A stretch of DNA of 64,000 nucleotides from positions 1-64,000 of the forward strand of contig JABWCL010000004.1 in assembly GCA_013360295.1 (NCBI GenBank). Direction: 5' to 3'. Source of the stretch: Ignavibacteriaceae bacterium. GTDB taxonomy: Bacteria; Bacteroidota; Ignavibacteria; Ignavibacteriales; Ignavibacteriaceae. The notes below the pieces were generated by a model. The model had not been told where the DNA came from. It did no database searches and worked only from the letters and a program-made list of their open reading frames with translations. A program made the translations under genes and the position numbers. Below are positions 1-7,953 of the stretch, one piece after another; position 1 is the first letter of the stretch; the number at the start of each line of letters is the position of its first letter.

Positions 1-10
1 GTGGGTTTTG

Positions 11-48
11 CGGGGCCGATCCCGATGCATCGGGAAACTCGCGACCTC
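11..48 (-). pseudogene. Decayed tRNA-Asp 3'-end fragment with palindromic insertion
   Basis: Positions 1-19 are identical to 81-99 (terminator arm plus acceptor end of the intact tRNA-Asp), and 36-48 match the D-proximal side of the T arm at 110-122. Between them the normal T-loop sequence is replaced by a perfect 14-base palindrome, CCCGATGCATCGGG, at 21-34. The fragment lacks the anticodon and D arms, so it cannot be a working tRNA. It looks like a tandem duplication of the tRNA 3' half plus its terminator; the rest of the second terminator lies outside the window. It could also be a remnant of an integration or repeat-insertion event. Confidence 0.7.
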
Positions 49-65
49 AAAACCATTTAAAACAA

Positions 66-89
66 AAAACCCACATTGCTGTGGGTTTT
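66..89 (-). terminator. Rho-independent terminator of tRNA-Asp
   Basis: The inverted repeat AAAACCCAC (66-74) / GTGGGTTTT (81-89) has a six-base loop. On the minus strand it starts two bases after the tRNA 3' end and runs into a U-rich stretch, as expected for an intrinsic terminator. Confidence 0.8.
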
Positions 90-90
90 G

Positions 91-164
91 CGGGGCCGAC
101 GAGACTCGAACTCGCGACCTCCTGCGTGACAGGCAGGCGTTCTAACCAACTGAACTACGACCCC
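91..164 (-). tRNA. tRNA-Asp (anticodon GTC)
   Basis: Read on the minus strand, the sequence folds as a standard tRNA. The acceptor GGGGTCG (164-158) pairs with CGGCCCC plus discriminator G (98-91). The anticodon stem-loop CCTGC-CTGTCAC-GCAGG carries GTC, and the T arm has GTTCGAGTC. The CCA end is not encoded, so CCA must be added after transcription. A terminator follows immediately. Confidence 0.97.
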
Positions 165-268
165 GGATTTCAATTATAAATTCCGTACTAAGAATTAATA
201 ATTAGACCAGAAATATAAATAATTATTTTAAATTTCCCAATAACTCTTCCTATTTTCAAAAAAAATTT

Positions 269-1294
269 TTATTCCAGCTCCGGCTGCAGCTTCTTCAGAT
301 ATCTGAAACTTACCAGCTTTTTCTGGTTCTCATCCCATAAGACCAGAAACATACTTCTTAGGCTCGAAAGGAGCGTAAGAGTACGGGCTTTCTGTAGCTC
401 CGGATTCCTTTTATGGCACTTCTCAAGGTTATAATTCGGTATTTTTGGGCTTAAGTGATGAATGTGATGAAACCCAATATTGCCCGTAAACCACTGCAGG
501 ATCTTTGGCAGTTTATAAAACGAACTCCCTTCTATCGCGGCCCGGGCAAAATCCCAGTTTTCGTTATGATCCCAGTAAGTATCCTCATACTGATGCTGCA
601 CGTAAAACAGCCACAATCCGGCAGTAGAGGCAAGAATGGTTATCGGAAGCTGAATGGCCAGCAAATTTATAAATCCTATCCACCACCCAAGCAGTAAAAA
701 CAGCGCAAGTAACATTACGTCGGTATAATAAATACTAGGATAGGTTGGTTTCAGAACCTTCGCCCTGACCGTAGGGAACCGGTACATTACCAGGAATAAA
801 AATGTCGGAACGATAATGAACAGTATCAGGGGATTCCTGTAAAGGCGGTACTTGAATCTCCCCCACTTGCTCAGAGCCAGGTATTCGGACACAGTCATTG
901 TATAAATATCTCCGATTCCCCGCTGCTCGAGATTACCCGCGTTAGCGTGATGAATATTGTGGTTCAGTTTCCAGTAATGATAAGGAGTAAGAGTGAAAAT
1001 GCTGCAGAGTATTCCGACATTGTCATTCACTTTCCTAGAACGGAAAAAAGACCCGTGGCCGCAGTCGTGTTGGAAAATAAAAAGCCGGACCGTAAACCCC
1101 GCGGCGGGAATCGCCAGCAAAAGCGTAATCCAATAGCTCCAGTCCAGGCTTAAGTACATTAAGTACCAAAGCAGCATATAGGGTAGTAAAGAGTTCAGTA
1201 ACTGCCACGTACTTTTACCAGCGTGAGATTTTTGAAAGTCAGCAACCGCATTCCTCCAGTTCCAGCCATCAGCATTAAAGAAGTTATTGTTCAT
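269..1294 (-). CDS. Membrane fatty acid desaturase (delta-12/DesA-like)
   Basis: A 341-residue integral membrane di-iron desaturase. The three histidine boxes of the family are present: HDCGH at residues 76-80, HNIHH at 112-116 and HHIHH at 276-280. Hydrophobic membrane segments lie around residues 33-65 and 155-230. The length is normal for acyl-lipid desaturases that use reduced ferredoxin or a similar donor to place double bonds in membrane acyl chains. Regiospecificity cannot be read from sequence; resemblance to the DesA/delta-12 group is by the box spacing and the HQYEDTYW segment. The ATG start follows directly after a 270-base repeat-containing spacer. The gene stands alone and probably adjusts membrane fluidity. 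Confidence 0.9.
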   Translation of the reverse strand: MNNNFFNADGWNWRNAVADFQKSHAGKSTWQLLNSLLPYMLLWYLMYLSLDWSYWITLLLAIPAAGFTVRLFIFQHDCGHGSFFRSRKVNDNVGILCSIFTLTPYHYWKLNHNIHHANAGNLEQRGIGDIYTMTVSEYLALSKWGRFKYRLYRNPLILFIIVPTFLFLVMYRFPTVRAKVLKPTYPSIYYTDVMLLALFLLLGWWIGFINLLAIQLPITILASTAGLWLFYVQHQYEDTYWDHNENWDFARAAIEGSSFYKLPKILQWFTGNIGFHHIHHLSPKIPNYNLEKCHKRNPELQKARTLTLLSSLRSMFLVLWDENQKKLVSFRYLKKLQPELE

Positions 1295-1415
1295 CGTACC
1301 TATGGGAAATTTTCAGAAATGAATAATTAAAAAAAGAAGATAAACACATATTGGTAATCAACCAACATTATTCCTTCTCCCCCTCCATTAACTCAAACAT
1401 CCACTGACCCCACTC

Positions 1416-1504
1416 CTGACACTGATACTGACACTGTCACTGACACTGATACTGACACTGACACTGATACTGTCACTGATACTGATACTGACACTGATTC
1501 TGAT
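1416..1504. repeat. ACTGAY hexamer tandem repeat
   Basis: About fourteen consecutive 6-base units, mostly ACTGAC or ACTGAT with occasional ACTGTC, ending in TCTGAT. They fill the spacer between the desaturase start and the YciI-like gene. The array is upstream of the desaturase coding start, so it could sit in its promoter or leader. A three-unit version occurs at 20537-20554. Confidence 0.9.
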
Positions 1505-1547
1505 CCCTTATCTCCTGTTCATTGATATCTGTTTTCAGAAAAATTTT

Positions 1548-1582
1548 TGATCATTGATCATTGGTCATTGATCATTGACAAT
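1548..1582. repeat. TGATCAT heptamer tandem repeat
   Basis: Five near-identical 7-base units (TGATCAT, TGATCAT, TGGTCAT, TGATCAT, TGACAAT). The last units encode the C-terminal codons and stop of the YciI-like gene, so the repeat has overwritten or formed the end of that gene. Confidence 0.85.
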
Positions 1583-2002
1583 CCTTTCCCCCTTCTTTAG
1601 CACGGTAATTCCCTTTGCAGAGTACCAGGGCTTGATTTCTACCTTAAGTCTCCCGGCAATCACAGCGGGGTCGGTATTGCACAATGCTTCTGCCTCTTCC
1701 AGACTGGCAGTCTTCATCACGAAGATCCCGCGTAAATCCTTGCCATCCATAAAAGGTCCTGCAAGGATCAATTTACCCTCATTGCTCAGGCGTGTAATGT
1801 TTTCCATATGCCCTTTCTGGATCGCTTCCGTCTCCGGAGTCCTTTCCGGAGTCCATTTATCACCGCGATACAAAAAGACCATGTAGTAAGTCATCATTTC
1901 ATATTCCGGCTCTTTCGCTTTGGTAGTGTCATTCTGTCCAAACGAAGCAGGCGTCATAATCACAAACGCAAACAAACAAAACACTTTTATCATTTTTTCC
2001 AT
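1565..2002 (-). CDS. Exported YciI-like domain protein
   Basis: A 145-residue protein with an N-terminal hydrophobic signal-like segment ending near ASFGQ (residues 19-23), then a YciI-like ferredoxin-fold domain. The domain is recognised from the pattern of an early YMVFLYRG strand, a GHMENITRLSNEGKL helix, AGPFMDG and a C-terminal VEIKPW strand. YciI relatives are usually cytoplasmic with an unknown enzymatic role; here the leader suggests export to the periplasm. The C-terminal VNDQ codons fall inside a heptamer repeat. A start at the second Met (residue 4) is also possible. No catalytic function is assigned. Confidence 0.75.
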   Translation of the reverse strand: MEKMIKVFCLFAFVIMTPASFGQNDTTKAKEPEYEMMTYYMVFLYRGDKWTPERTPETEAIQKGHMENITRLSNEGKLILAGPFMDGKDLRGIFVMKTASLEEAEALCNTDPAVIAGRLKVEIKPWYSAKGITVLKKGERIVNDQ

Positions 2003-2017
2003 TTATACTCCTATTAA

Positions 2018-2054
2018 TAAAAAAAAGCCCCCTTCTCTTTCAAAGAGAAGGGGG
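2018..2054 (-). terminator. Intrinsic terminator after the propeller protein gene
   Basis: A nearly uninterrupted 13-base inverted repeat, CCCCCTTCTCTTT (2028-2040) / AAAGAGAAGGGGG (2042-2054). On the minus strand it is followed by a run of T (complement of the A run at 2018-2026). It lies 24 bases beyond the stop of the gene that ends at 2079. Confidence 0.85.
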
Positions 2055-2078
2055 TTGGGGGATGAGTTCCCTAAAAAA

Positions 2079-4382
2079 TTACTTCATCAAAACTAGTTTC
2101 CGTGTCTGAACCTTATCACCCTGTGTAAGTTTATAGAAATACACTCCGCTCGAAAGTCCGCCTGCATCAAAAGTAACTGAGTAATTTTCACCGGCGTTAA
2201 CCTTATCATTAAACAACGTCGCAACTTCCTTTCCAAGAGCATTATAGACTCTCAGTGTGGCGGTCGTGTTCTCATCGACTGAGAATCTGATCTGTGTGGT
2301 CGGATTAAACGGATTAGGATAATTCTGCTCAAGCGTGAACACAGCAGGAGCCGCGGTATAATCGCCGGATACCACTGAACTGAGTGCGAACGTCCCGTCA
2401 AAATCGACCTGCTTCAGGCGATAGTAATACGTCCCATAGGCATTAGGTTTGTCGTTATAACTGTAGTTCTGAATACTTGTTGATGTGCCTTTACCGTCAA
2501 CAAAAGCGATTACAGCATAATTTATACCGTCAGCACTTCTTTCAATTTCAAAACCTTTATTGTTTAGCTCGGTAGCGGTTGACCAGTTCAACTGTATTCC
2601 ATCCTTACCACCTGCTGCTGCAAACGAATTCAGTTCTACTGGAAGTGGCTGCGCGCCGGAATAGTATGGTCCGCCTGCGAGTGTAAGGAAGTTAGTATTA
2701 AATCCGGGGTTTCCACCGCTGACACTGCCGGGAATGGTAACATCACTGAAAAAAGCAGTCGACGAAACCACAGCCGCAAATACTGTTATATTGGTTGATG
2801 GTGTTGGATTTCCGATCTCTGAAAATGGAATCGCGATTTCAAACCCGCGGTTGTTACCGTATGCTGAATCAAAAGCAAATGCAATCGAGTTTGCTGAAAA
2901 GATTCCCGCCGAGGATGGCCCAATAGCCGTATTCCCGCTCTGCCTGCAAAAGCCGAGATACTGACCAGTCTTAGAAGTCGATGTATATTTCGCTGCATCC
3001 AGGTAGATCACTGAATCTGAACCGCCCGGATTAATAACAAAAGCGTAATTAACCGGGAATCCCATTTTATAATCAGCGTTGGTGGTAACACCAAACAGGT
3101 GACCGCCACCCGTTACGTTACCAAGAGATGAACCGGCAGGTGCAGCGTTACCGGACTGATTGCTCAAACCAATAAAGAAAACGATTCCGTTAGAATTTGT
3201 TTTATCAATCTTTCCTTCCACGCCAAGGTAAAGCTTCCCGGCTGTGAAATCATAACCGTATAATAATTTATTTACGTCAATATTTGACCCGAATCCAAGA
3301 TTATTATTTTGCTTGTTAGCGAGGTGTTTATAAAACTCGTGCATCCTGCCATTCATAATATACGGGAAACTCAGCTTGTATGCCCCGATACCATTGTTTG
3401 TCGCCAATACATATATCGTAATTGAGCCGTCAGGATTCGGCTTATATTCGATATCTCCCGTTCCGTTCAAGTTAGCATTTGATCCTGTGGTAGGGGTAAT
3501 TCCATAAGTTCTGAAATAATCAGGAGTTTCACCATCAGTATCTATTATTCTTACATTGTTCATTGCTGTACCATACTGGAAGGTCGCCAGGAAACCGCTT
3601 CTCGATTCCGGTATGTTCAGTAACCTTATTGTCGTTGCACCGGTTGCAACCACGCTGCCGGGAACAGTTCCCATATTAATACCCTGCATGTTAAATGCCT
3701 GAATCGATTTTCCGGCGCTTTTTGTGATCAGCATTGTATCCTGCCCGTCAATGGAAACGTCTACTGAAGGAGCTCCTCCCATTGTTCCAGGAGGTAATGT
3801 TACAGTTTTGGTTAGGGTCAGGTTTACTCCCTGATTGGTGGTGGTCAGGAAATAAATCTTGTGATTAAGTGTGGCACTCAAGTTCTGGTTGTCACAAACT
3901 GCCAGGAACATTGTATTATCCAACGCGTTTTTATGCAGGCTCAGGTTATCCCCGACTCGCTTAACGCCGCCAAGATCACCTTCAAAAGCTACTGTTGGGA
4001 CTGCCGCTTCATTCGCCCAGCGATAAATTTTAAAAACACTTGCGTCATTTACCAGATTAGAAGCAAAAATGACACCGTCATTCGTAACCTCGATGTCGTT
4101 AATTACAAGTGTACCTCCCGCTACACCCGTAAGATCCATTTGCCCCAGGTCGTTACCGTTATCAGCATCCAATATGCGGATCGAATTGCCGCCGTTTCTG
4201 CTTACGACTAAAAGATGGTTAGTGACAGGGTTATAAGCAAAACCCCGTTCAGAGTTACCGGATGCACTGAACCACGTTGGGAGATTATTGTTGATTGCGG
4301 TTTTAACCCAAATGGAATCGATTTGAGCAAACGCGGAAAGAGTCAGGACGAAGAAAACGAAAAGAAGTAGATATTTTTTCAT
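2079..4382 (-). CDS. T9SS-secreted protein with DUF4623-like propeller and type A sorting domain
   Basis: About 767 residues from the ATG at 4382. A TTG five codons upstream is in frame, but MKKYLLLFVFF starts a clear signal peptide ending at AFAQ. The first ~340 residues form a propeller-like domain with repeated short strands (INDIEVTNDG, YKPNPDGS, LATNNGIGAYK) that is also present in the giant protein at 58033. A middle beta-rich region follows. The end is typical of T9SS cargo: PVELNSFAA, an FN3-like segment with NWSTATELNNKGFEIERS, then YPNPFNPTTQI and a final LVLMK. Likely an extracellular or cell-surface protein of unknown ligand. A terminator follows at 2018-2054. Confidence 0.85.
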   Translation of the reverse strand: MKKYLLLFVFFVLTLSAFAQIDSIWVKTAINNNLPTWFSASGNSERGFAYNPVTNHLLVVSRNGGNSIRILDADNGNDLGQMDLTGVAGGTLVINDIEVTNDGVIFASNLVNDASVFKIYRWANEAAVPTVAFEGDLGGVKRVGDNLSLHKNALDNTMFLAVCDNQNLSATLNHKIYFLTTTNQGVNLTLTKTVTLPPGTMGGAPSVDVSIDGQDTMLITKSAGKSIQAFNMQGINMGTVPGSVVATGATTIRLLNIPESRSGFLATFQYGTAMNNVRIIDTDGETPDYFRTYGITPTTGSNANLNGTGDIEYKPNPDGSITIYVLATNNGIGAYKLSFPYIMNGRMHEFYKHLANKQNNNLGFGSNIDVNKLLYGYDFTAGKLYLGVEGKIDKTNSNGIVFFIGLSNQSGNAAPAGSSLGNVTGGGHLFGVTTNADYKMGFPVNYAFVINPGGSDSVIYLDAAKYTSTSKTGQYLGFCRQSGNTAIGPSSAGIFSANSIAFAFDSAYGNNRGFEIAIPFSEIGNPTPSTNITVFAAVVSSTAFFSDVTIPGSVSGGNPGFNTNFLTLAGGPYYSGAQPLPVELNSFAAAGGKDGIQLNWSTATELNNKGFEIERSADGINYAVIAFVDGKGTSTSIQNYSYNDKPNAYGTYYYRLKQVDFDGTFALSSVVSGDYTAAPAVFTLEQNYPNPFNPTTQIRFSVDENTTATLRVYNALGKEVATLFNDKVNAGENYSVTFDAGGLSSGVYFYKLTQGDKVQTRKLVLMK

Positions 4383-4443
4383 TGTACACCTTACCAAAAA
4401 AAATGTTAAAGATGATGGAAATTAAAGTAAAACCCAGAAATAA

Positions 4444-4468
4444 AAAAGCCCCTTCGTCAGGGGCTTTT
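4444..4468 (-). terminator. Intrinsic terminator after the rhodanese lipoprotein
   Basis: The inverted repeat AAAAGCCCC (4444-4452) / GGGGCTTTT (4460-4468) has a seven-base loop. It lies 16 bases past the stop of the rhodanese lipoprotein gene on the minus strand and ends in a T run. It closes the cytochrome/rhodanese operon. Confidence 0.85.
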
Positions 4469-4484
4469 AAGTCAGAATACGTTG

Positions 4485-5489
4485 TTATTTAACAAACGGA
4501 TAATACATGCATTCCGTGTCTTTCCAGGTGGAGAGATTGTTGGTCGTAAGCAGGTTATAATTCATTGTGCTAACGCCGAACATCAACGATTTTGCGTCGT
4601 AGCCAAGAACCTTAAGAATGGTGGCTACCTGGGCTGAAGTCTGGCCGGTATAGCAGTAGATCACAACCGTTTTATTCGTTGGTAAAGTTTTCAAAAAGGT
4701 TGAAAGCTTCAGGTCTGCTTTTGGAGTATACTGAATGGCTCCAGGAAGGTGACCGAGATTATAATGATTCAGCGGCCAGTAATTTACAATATAATAATTG
4801 GAGAATGCACCCGTTACAGTGGTATATGTGATCCTGGCATCACCAAACGGATCTGCTGATTTTAATAGAGAATCAATTCTGGCTTCGAGGATTTCTTTTC
4901 CGGTGGTTTTACCGGTTCTGAGAGTAGGAAGATTTCCCGCCGGGTTCTTGTCCGTAGGCGTAGTTACGAAATTTGTGTAGTTATTGCCTACCGCTGGTTT
5001 CCAGGAGTTTGCTACGGAATCATTCCAGGCTGACATTCCGAATTTCAAAGAAAATACGTTTGTATAACCGAGAAGCCTCAATAATGCGGTTGCGTAACCG
5101 GCAGTCTGGCCGGAATAGCAGGCGATGGCGATTTTCTCATAAGTTGCAGGAGTTATTGTGTTCTTAAAATACGTGACAATGTCCTTTACAGCCACGTTAA
5201 CCGCGCCTTCAATATGTCCTTTATTTGTAAAATCCGCTGATGACCTGATATCAACAACGTGAAGTTTCGTAGGGTTTGTTAATTGCAGTGTACGAACATC
5301 TGCAGCAGAAATAATCGCAGGAGCTGTCGCGTTAAGGTAATCGCCGTTAGCTTCAAGATATTCAACTAACACTTTTGATTCATCTACCGGAGTCGGGGTT
5401 GGTTCGGTTGTGGAATCTTCTTTACATGCCGATACCAAAAGAAGCATCGGAAGAACTAATAAGAGCAGGTATTTTCGGATATTTTTCAT
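4485..5489 (-). CDS. Lipoprotein with two rhodanese domains
   Basis: A 334-residue protein with a lipoprotein signal (LLLVSAC, lipid Cys at residue 22) and a Thr/Pro linker. Two rhodanese homology domains follow. Domain 1 has VVDIRSSADF, GHIEGAVNV and an active loop CYSGQTA with Cys124. Domain 2 has GHLPGAI and CYTGQTS with Cys279. Both keep the persulfide-forming cysteine, so both halves may be active in sulfur transfer. It would act outside the cytoplasmic membrane. It is the last gene after two multiheme cytochromes (spacing 54 bases), so a link between sulfane sulfur and electron transfer is plausible but not shown. Confidence 0.88.
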   Translation of the reverse strand: MKNIRKYLLLLVLPMLLLVSACKEDSTTEPTPTPVDESKVLVEYLEANGDYLNATAPAIISAADVRTLQLTNPTKLHVVDIRSSADFTNKGHIEGAVNVAVKDIVTYFKNTITPATYEKIAIACYSGQTAGYATALLRLLGYTNVFSLKFGMSAWNDSVANSWKPAVGNNYTNFVTTPTDKNPAGNLPTLRTGKTTGKEILEARIDSLLKSADPFGDARITYTTVTGAFSNYYIVNYWPLNHYNLGHLPGAIQYTPKADLKLSTFLKTLPTNKTVVIYCYTGQTSAQVATILKVLGYDAKSLMFGVSTMNYNLLTTNNLSTWKDTECMYYPFVK

Positions 5490-5543
5490 TTATTGATCCT
5501 TTAAGTTATGGAATTTGTTCATTGATAAACTATTAATCTTTTT

Positions 5544-6884
5544 TTATTGCCAGCCTGCGGGTAATTTACCGTCAACTACGATTCCTGTATTCGCGGGAAC
5601 CTCCCAGCTCTGCAGGTCAGAATTGAACAAATACAATTCTTTATTTCTGTAGTTATCATTTTTAATGATGTGGCAGTTATCGTAACAAGCCTTCCCGCTC
5701 GCAACTTGTGTTCTCGTTGTCCACTTAATAATATTGTGCGGTGTTGAGTACTTATATGTAGGCTTTGAATTAAACTGCGCCAGAGTCGGTACACCGTACA
5801 ATTCCCAGCTGTCAGGAGCAGAGAGTGAACGGCGAAGCGTGGCAAACTTATACGGTTTTGTTTCAGGAATCGGGTTCATACCAATTTTATAAGAAAGATA
5901 TGAAGGCACCCTGGCGCCGTCTCCGCCGATATGGCAGCTCCCGCAGTTGTTATAATTTTGTGAGTGACAGGTATTGCAGCTGAATGTCTTTATATGCATT
6001 GAATGGTACATATTAGAGGAATTCACATTAGAATGACAATCAGTGCATTCAGGCATAAGGGGCATTTTGTAGCGTTGATCGTATGTGTTGCCGTCTCCGT
6101 GGATTTCGTCTGTTTTATGGCAGTTCATACACTTATAACCAAGTTTCGTGAAATGAACATCCGGAACCGTTCCGACACCGACACCAAGATACGCGTGTCC
6201 GCCGCGGCTGGTATGGCAGGCAACACAATTATCAACCATATCCGGTTCTTTTGAAAATTTATGCCCTTTATAAAGTCCGCCGCCGCCGGCTTTAGGTCTG
6301 TTCACGTGGCAATCGCCGCAGGTACCGTGACATTTAGCGCAATTGGTTTTATAACCTGCCTTGAGGTCTGAGGGAAGAGCTTCAAAATTAGGAGCTCCAT
6401 AACGCGAATAAACCATTGCTTTCTGTCCCCAGCCTTGTTCGTGGAGACTGTTCTTTGTACGTGCAACAATATCCGGGTGGCAGTTGGCGCATTTTTCCTC
6501 AGCGTGCAGAGAAGGATGCGCAATAAAATCACCGCTGTGGGCAACTTTTTTATCGCCGACTTTATCCACACCGTTATGGCAGGAGATACACTGCATTTTC
6601 CCGTGATACGACTGCTTGAATTCAGTATAACCGCTGCCGCCCAGAAATACCCTGTCGTAGGGTTCAATATGGGGTATCTCGCCTCCGCAGCCTCCGCCGG
6701 CAGAAACCGTATCAGGTGAATGGATTGCTTTCAGAAGGTTATAGTCCGTGTGGCAGCCTTCGCAAGAGGCTTTGTCAGCAGGAACAATATTTTCAATTGG
6801 CGCTTTTGAGTCTTCTTTACAGCCAGTGATCAGCAGGGCTGTAAGTATAATCGGAAAAATTAATATGAATTTTTGGAACTTCAT
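5544..6884 (-). CDS. Multiheme c-type cytochrome lipoprotein (10 CXXCH + 1 CX3CH)
   Basis: A 446-residue lipoprotein (ITGC, lipid Cys22). Ten classical heme-binding motifs are visible, starting at residues 41 (CEGCH), 99, 132, 182, 189, 220, 252, 280, 303 and 314. An eleventh, CYDNCH at 400-405, has three residues between the cysteines. The 182 and 189 motifs almost touch, implying closely stacked hemes. It should be exported by Sec, matured by the cytochrome c machinery and anchored by lipid. Its role is electron transfer, to an extracellular or periplasmic partner that is not identifiable here. It sits between another heme lipoprotein and the rhodanese lipoprotein, all on one strand. Confidence 0.9.
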   Translation of the reverse strand: MKFQKFILIFPIILTALLITGCKEDSKAPIENIVPADKASCEGCHTDYNLLKAIHSPDTVSAGGGCGGEIPHIEPYDRVFLGGSGYTEFKQSYHGKMQCISCHNGVDKVGDKKVAHSGDFIAHPSLHAEEKCANCHPDIVARTKNSLHEQGWGQKAMVYSRYGAPNFEALPSDLKAGYKTNCAKCHGTCGDCHVNRPKAGGGGLYKGHKFSKEPDMVDNCVACHTSRGGHAYLGVGVGTVPDVHFTKLGYKCMNCHKTDEIHGDGNTYDQRYKMPLMPECTDCHSNVNSSNMYHSMHIKTFSCNTCHSQNYNNCGSCHIGGDGARVPSYLSYKIGMNPIPETKPYKFATLRRSLSAPDSWELYGVPTLAQFNSKPTYKYSTPHNIIKWTTRTQVASGKACYDNCHIIKNDNYRNKELYLFNSDLQSWEVPANTGIVVDGKLPAGWQ

Positions 6885-6900
6885 GTCTGATTCGGATTTT

Positions 6901-7746
6901 CTAGTAATTGATTATCCCGTTTACGTGTTTAGTGATATCCTTGAACGTATACGTAGTGTCTGTTGCCGTCGCAGTAACTATTATGGCTGACGAATGGCAC
7001 ATCTGGCAATTTTTCACCTGCGGGTGCGGTGATGGTGGAAGCGGGTTAGTCCCGCTGCCGTGACAGCTTCCGCAAGCAGCACCGCTCGGACCTGCAGTCC
7101 ATTTTGGGGCGTTTGTTTTATTGCCGCCCTTAAAGTATCCGTGGCAGTATGTATTTGCGCAGGTCTGAGTTGTTCTGCTGTAGGATGGATTTGGATTCAG
7201 TGTGTCGGTTTTAAATTTTGCCAGCGAGTCGAACATAATCTCTGCTCCCTGCACTGCATCGAGGTGTCCGGTGGCATTAACTGTTGCCGGTACCGTATGG
7301 CACCAGACACATTTAACTGCTGCGCCTATGTTTCCGCCATTCAGATGGATCTGATGAGCGCCCACACCGGCAGATGTATATGATATTCCGCCTGAAAGGT
7401 CACGCGGAGGCGCAATCTTACTTATGTCGGCAAATACACCGTGACAGGTATTACAGGCTTCCGGCCCCTGAACGGTATTGTGGCACCCTGCACCAAGGCA
7501 GCTTTGTCCTGCGGTCCCTCCTGAATAATTTGAAGCATGGCACTTCTGGCATTCGGTCATACTCCAATTATAGTTTTTAGAAAATTGTTTACCGTGAAAA
7601 TCAGGTGAGGCAAAATTGTTATATCCGGCAGGATGGATGGCAACAGATTGTGGAGATGTCACATCATTTTGTACCTCGCTGCATCCGGTTAGAAAAAATA
7701 CCAGTATACAGGAAATGAAAAGAAAAGAGATTTTGTACATATGCAT
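6901..7746 (-). CDS. Multiheme cytochrome c lipoprotein with CX4CH motifs
   Basis: A 281-residue lipoprotein (FLTGC, lipid Cys22). It has five CXXCH motifs (CQKCH 66, CNTCH 98, CVWCH 146, CGSCH 225, CQMCH 247) and two CX4CH motifs (CLGAGCH 83-89 and CANTYCH 196-202), so up to seven hemes. The alternation of CX4CH and CXXCH resembles the Geobacter-type CxxxxCH/CxxCH cytochrome family. It is the first gene of the operon, 16 bases before the larger cytochrome, and has operator-like repeats upstream. ATG at 7740 (MYKISF) is an alternative start. Confidence 0.88.
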   Translation of the reverse strand: MHMYKISFLFISCILVFFLTGCSEVQNDVTSPQSVAIHPAGYNNFASPDFHGKQFSKNYNWSMTECQKCHASNYSGGTAGQSCLGAGCHNTVQGPEACNTCHGVFADISKIAPPRDLSGGISYTSAGVGAHQIHLNGGNIGAAVKCVWCHTVPATVNATGHLDAVQGAEIMFDSLAKFKTDTLNPNPSYSRTTQTCANTYCHGYFKGGNKTNAPKWTAGPSGAACGSCHGSGTNPLPPSPHPQVKNCQMCHSSAIIVTATATDTTYTFKDITKHVNGIINY

Positions 7747-7901
7747 ATTTACTCTTAGTTAATTGCGTATTTACGTACAAATTAAATGCCAATTGAAATA
7801 ATTTGAAGTTTAAATTATTAACAGTCAAAAACTATTGAAAATCATCACTTTTCACAGGGTCAAGTTTTTTTAGCGGAGATAAAGCGTGGAGAATTTCTAA
7901 A

Positions 7902-7924
7902 AAATGATAAATAGTTTATCATTT
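7902..7924. promoter_or_regulatory. Inverted repeat upstream of the cytochrome operon
   Basis: A perfect 10-base inverted repeat, AAATGATAAA / TTTATCATTT, with a TAG centre. It is flanked by direct copies of ATTTCTAA (7892-7899 and 7921-7928). There is no T run after it in either direction, so an operator or regulatory hairpin is more likely than a terminator. It lies about 155 bases before the cytochrome start. Confidence 0.45.
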
Positions 7925-7953
7925 CTAAGGAAATAGCATTAAAAGATTAATAG

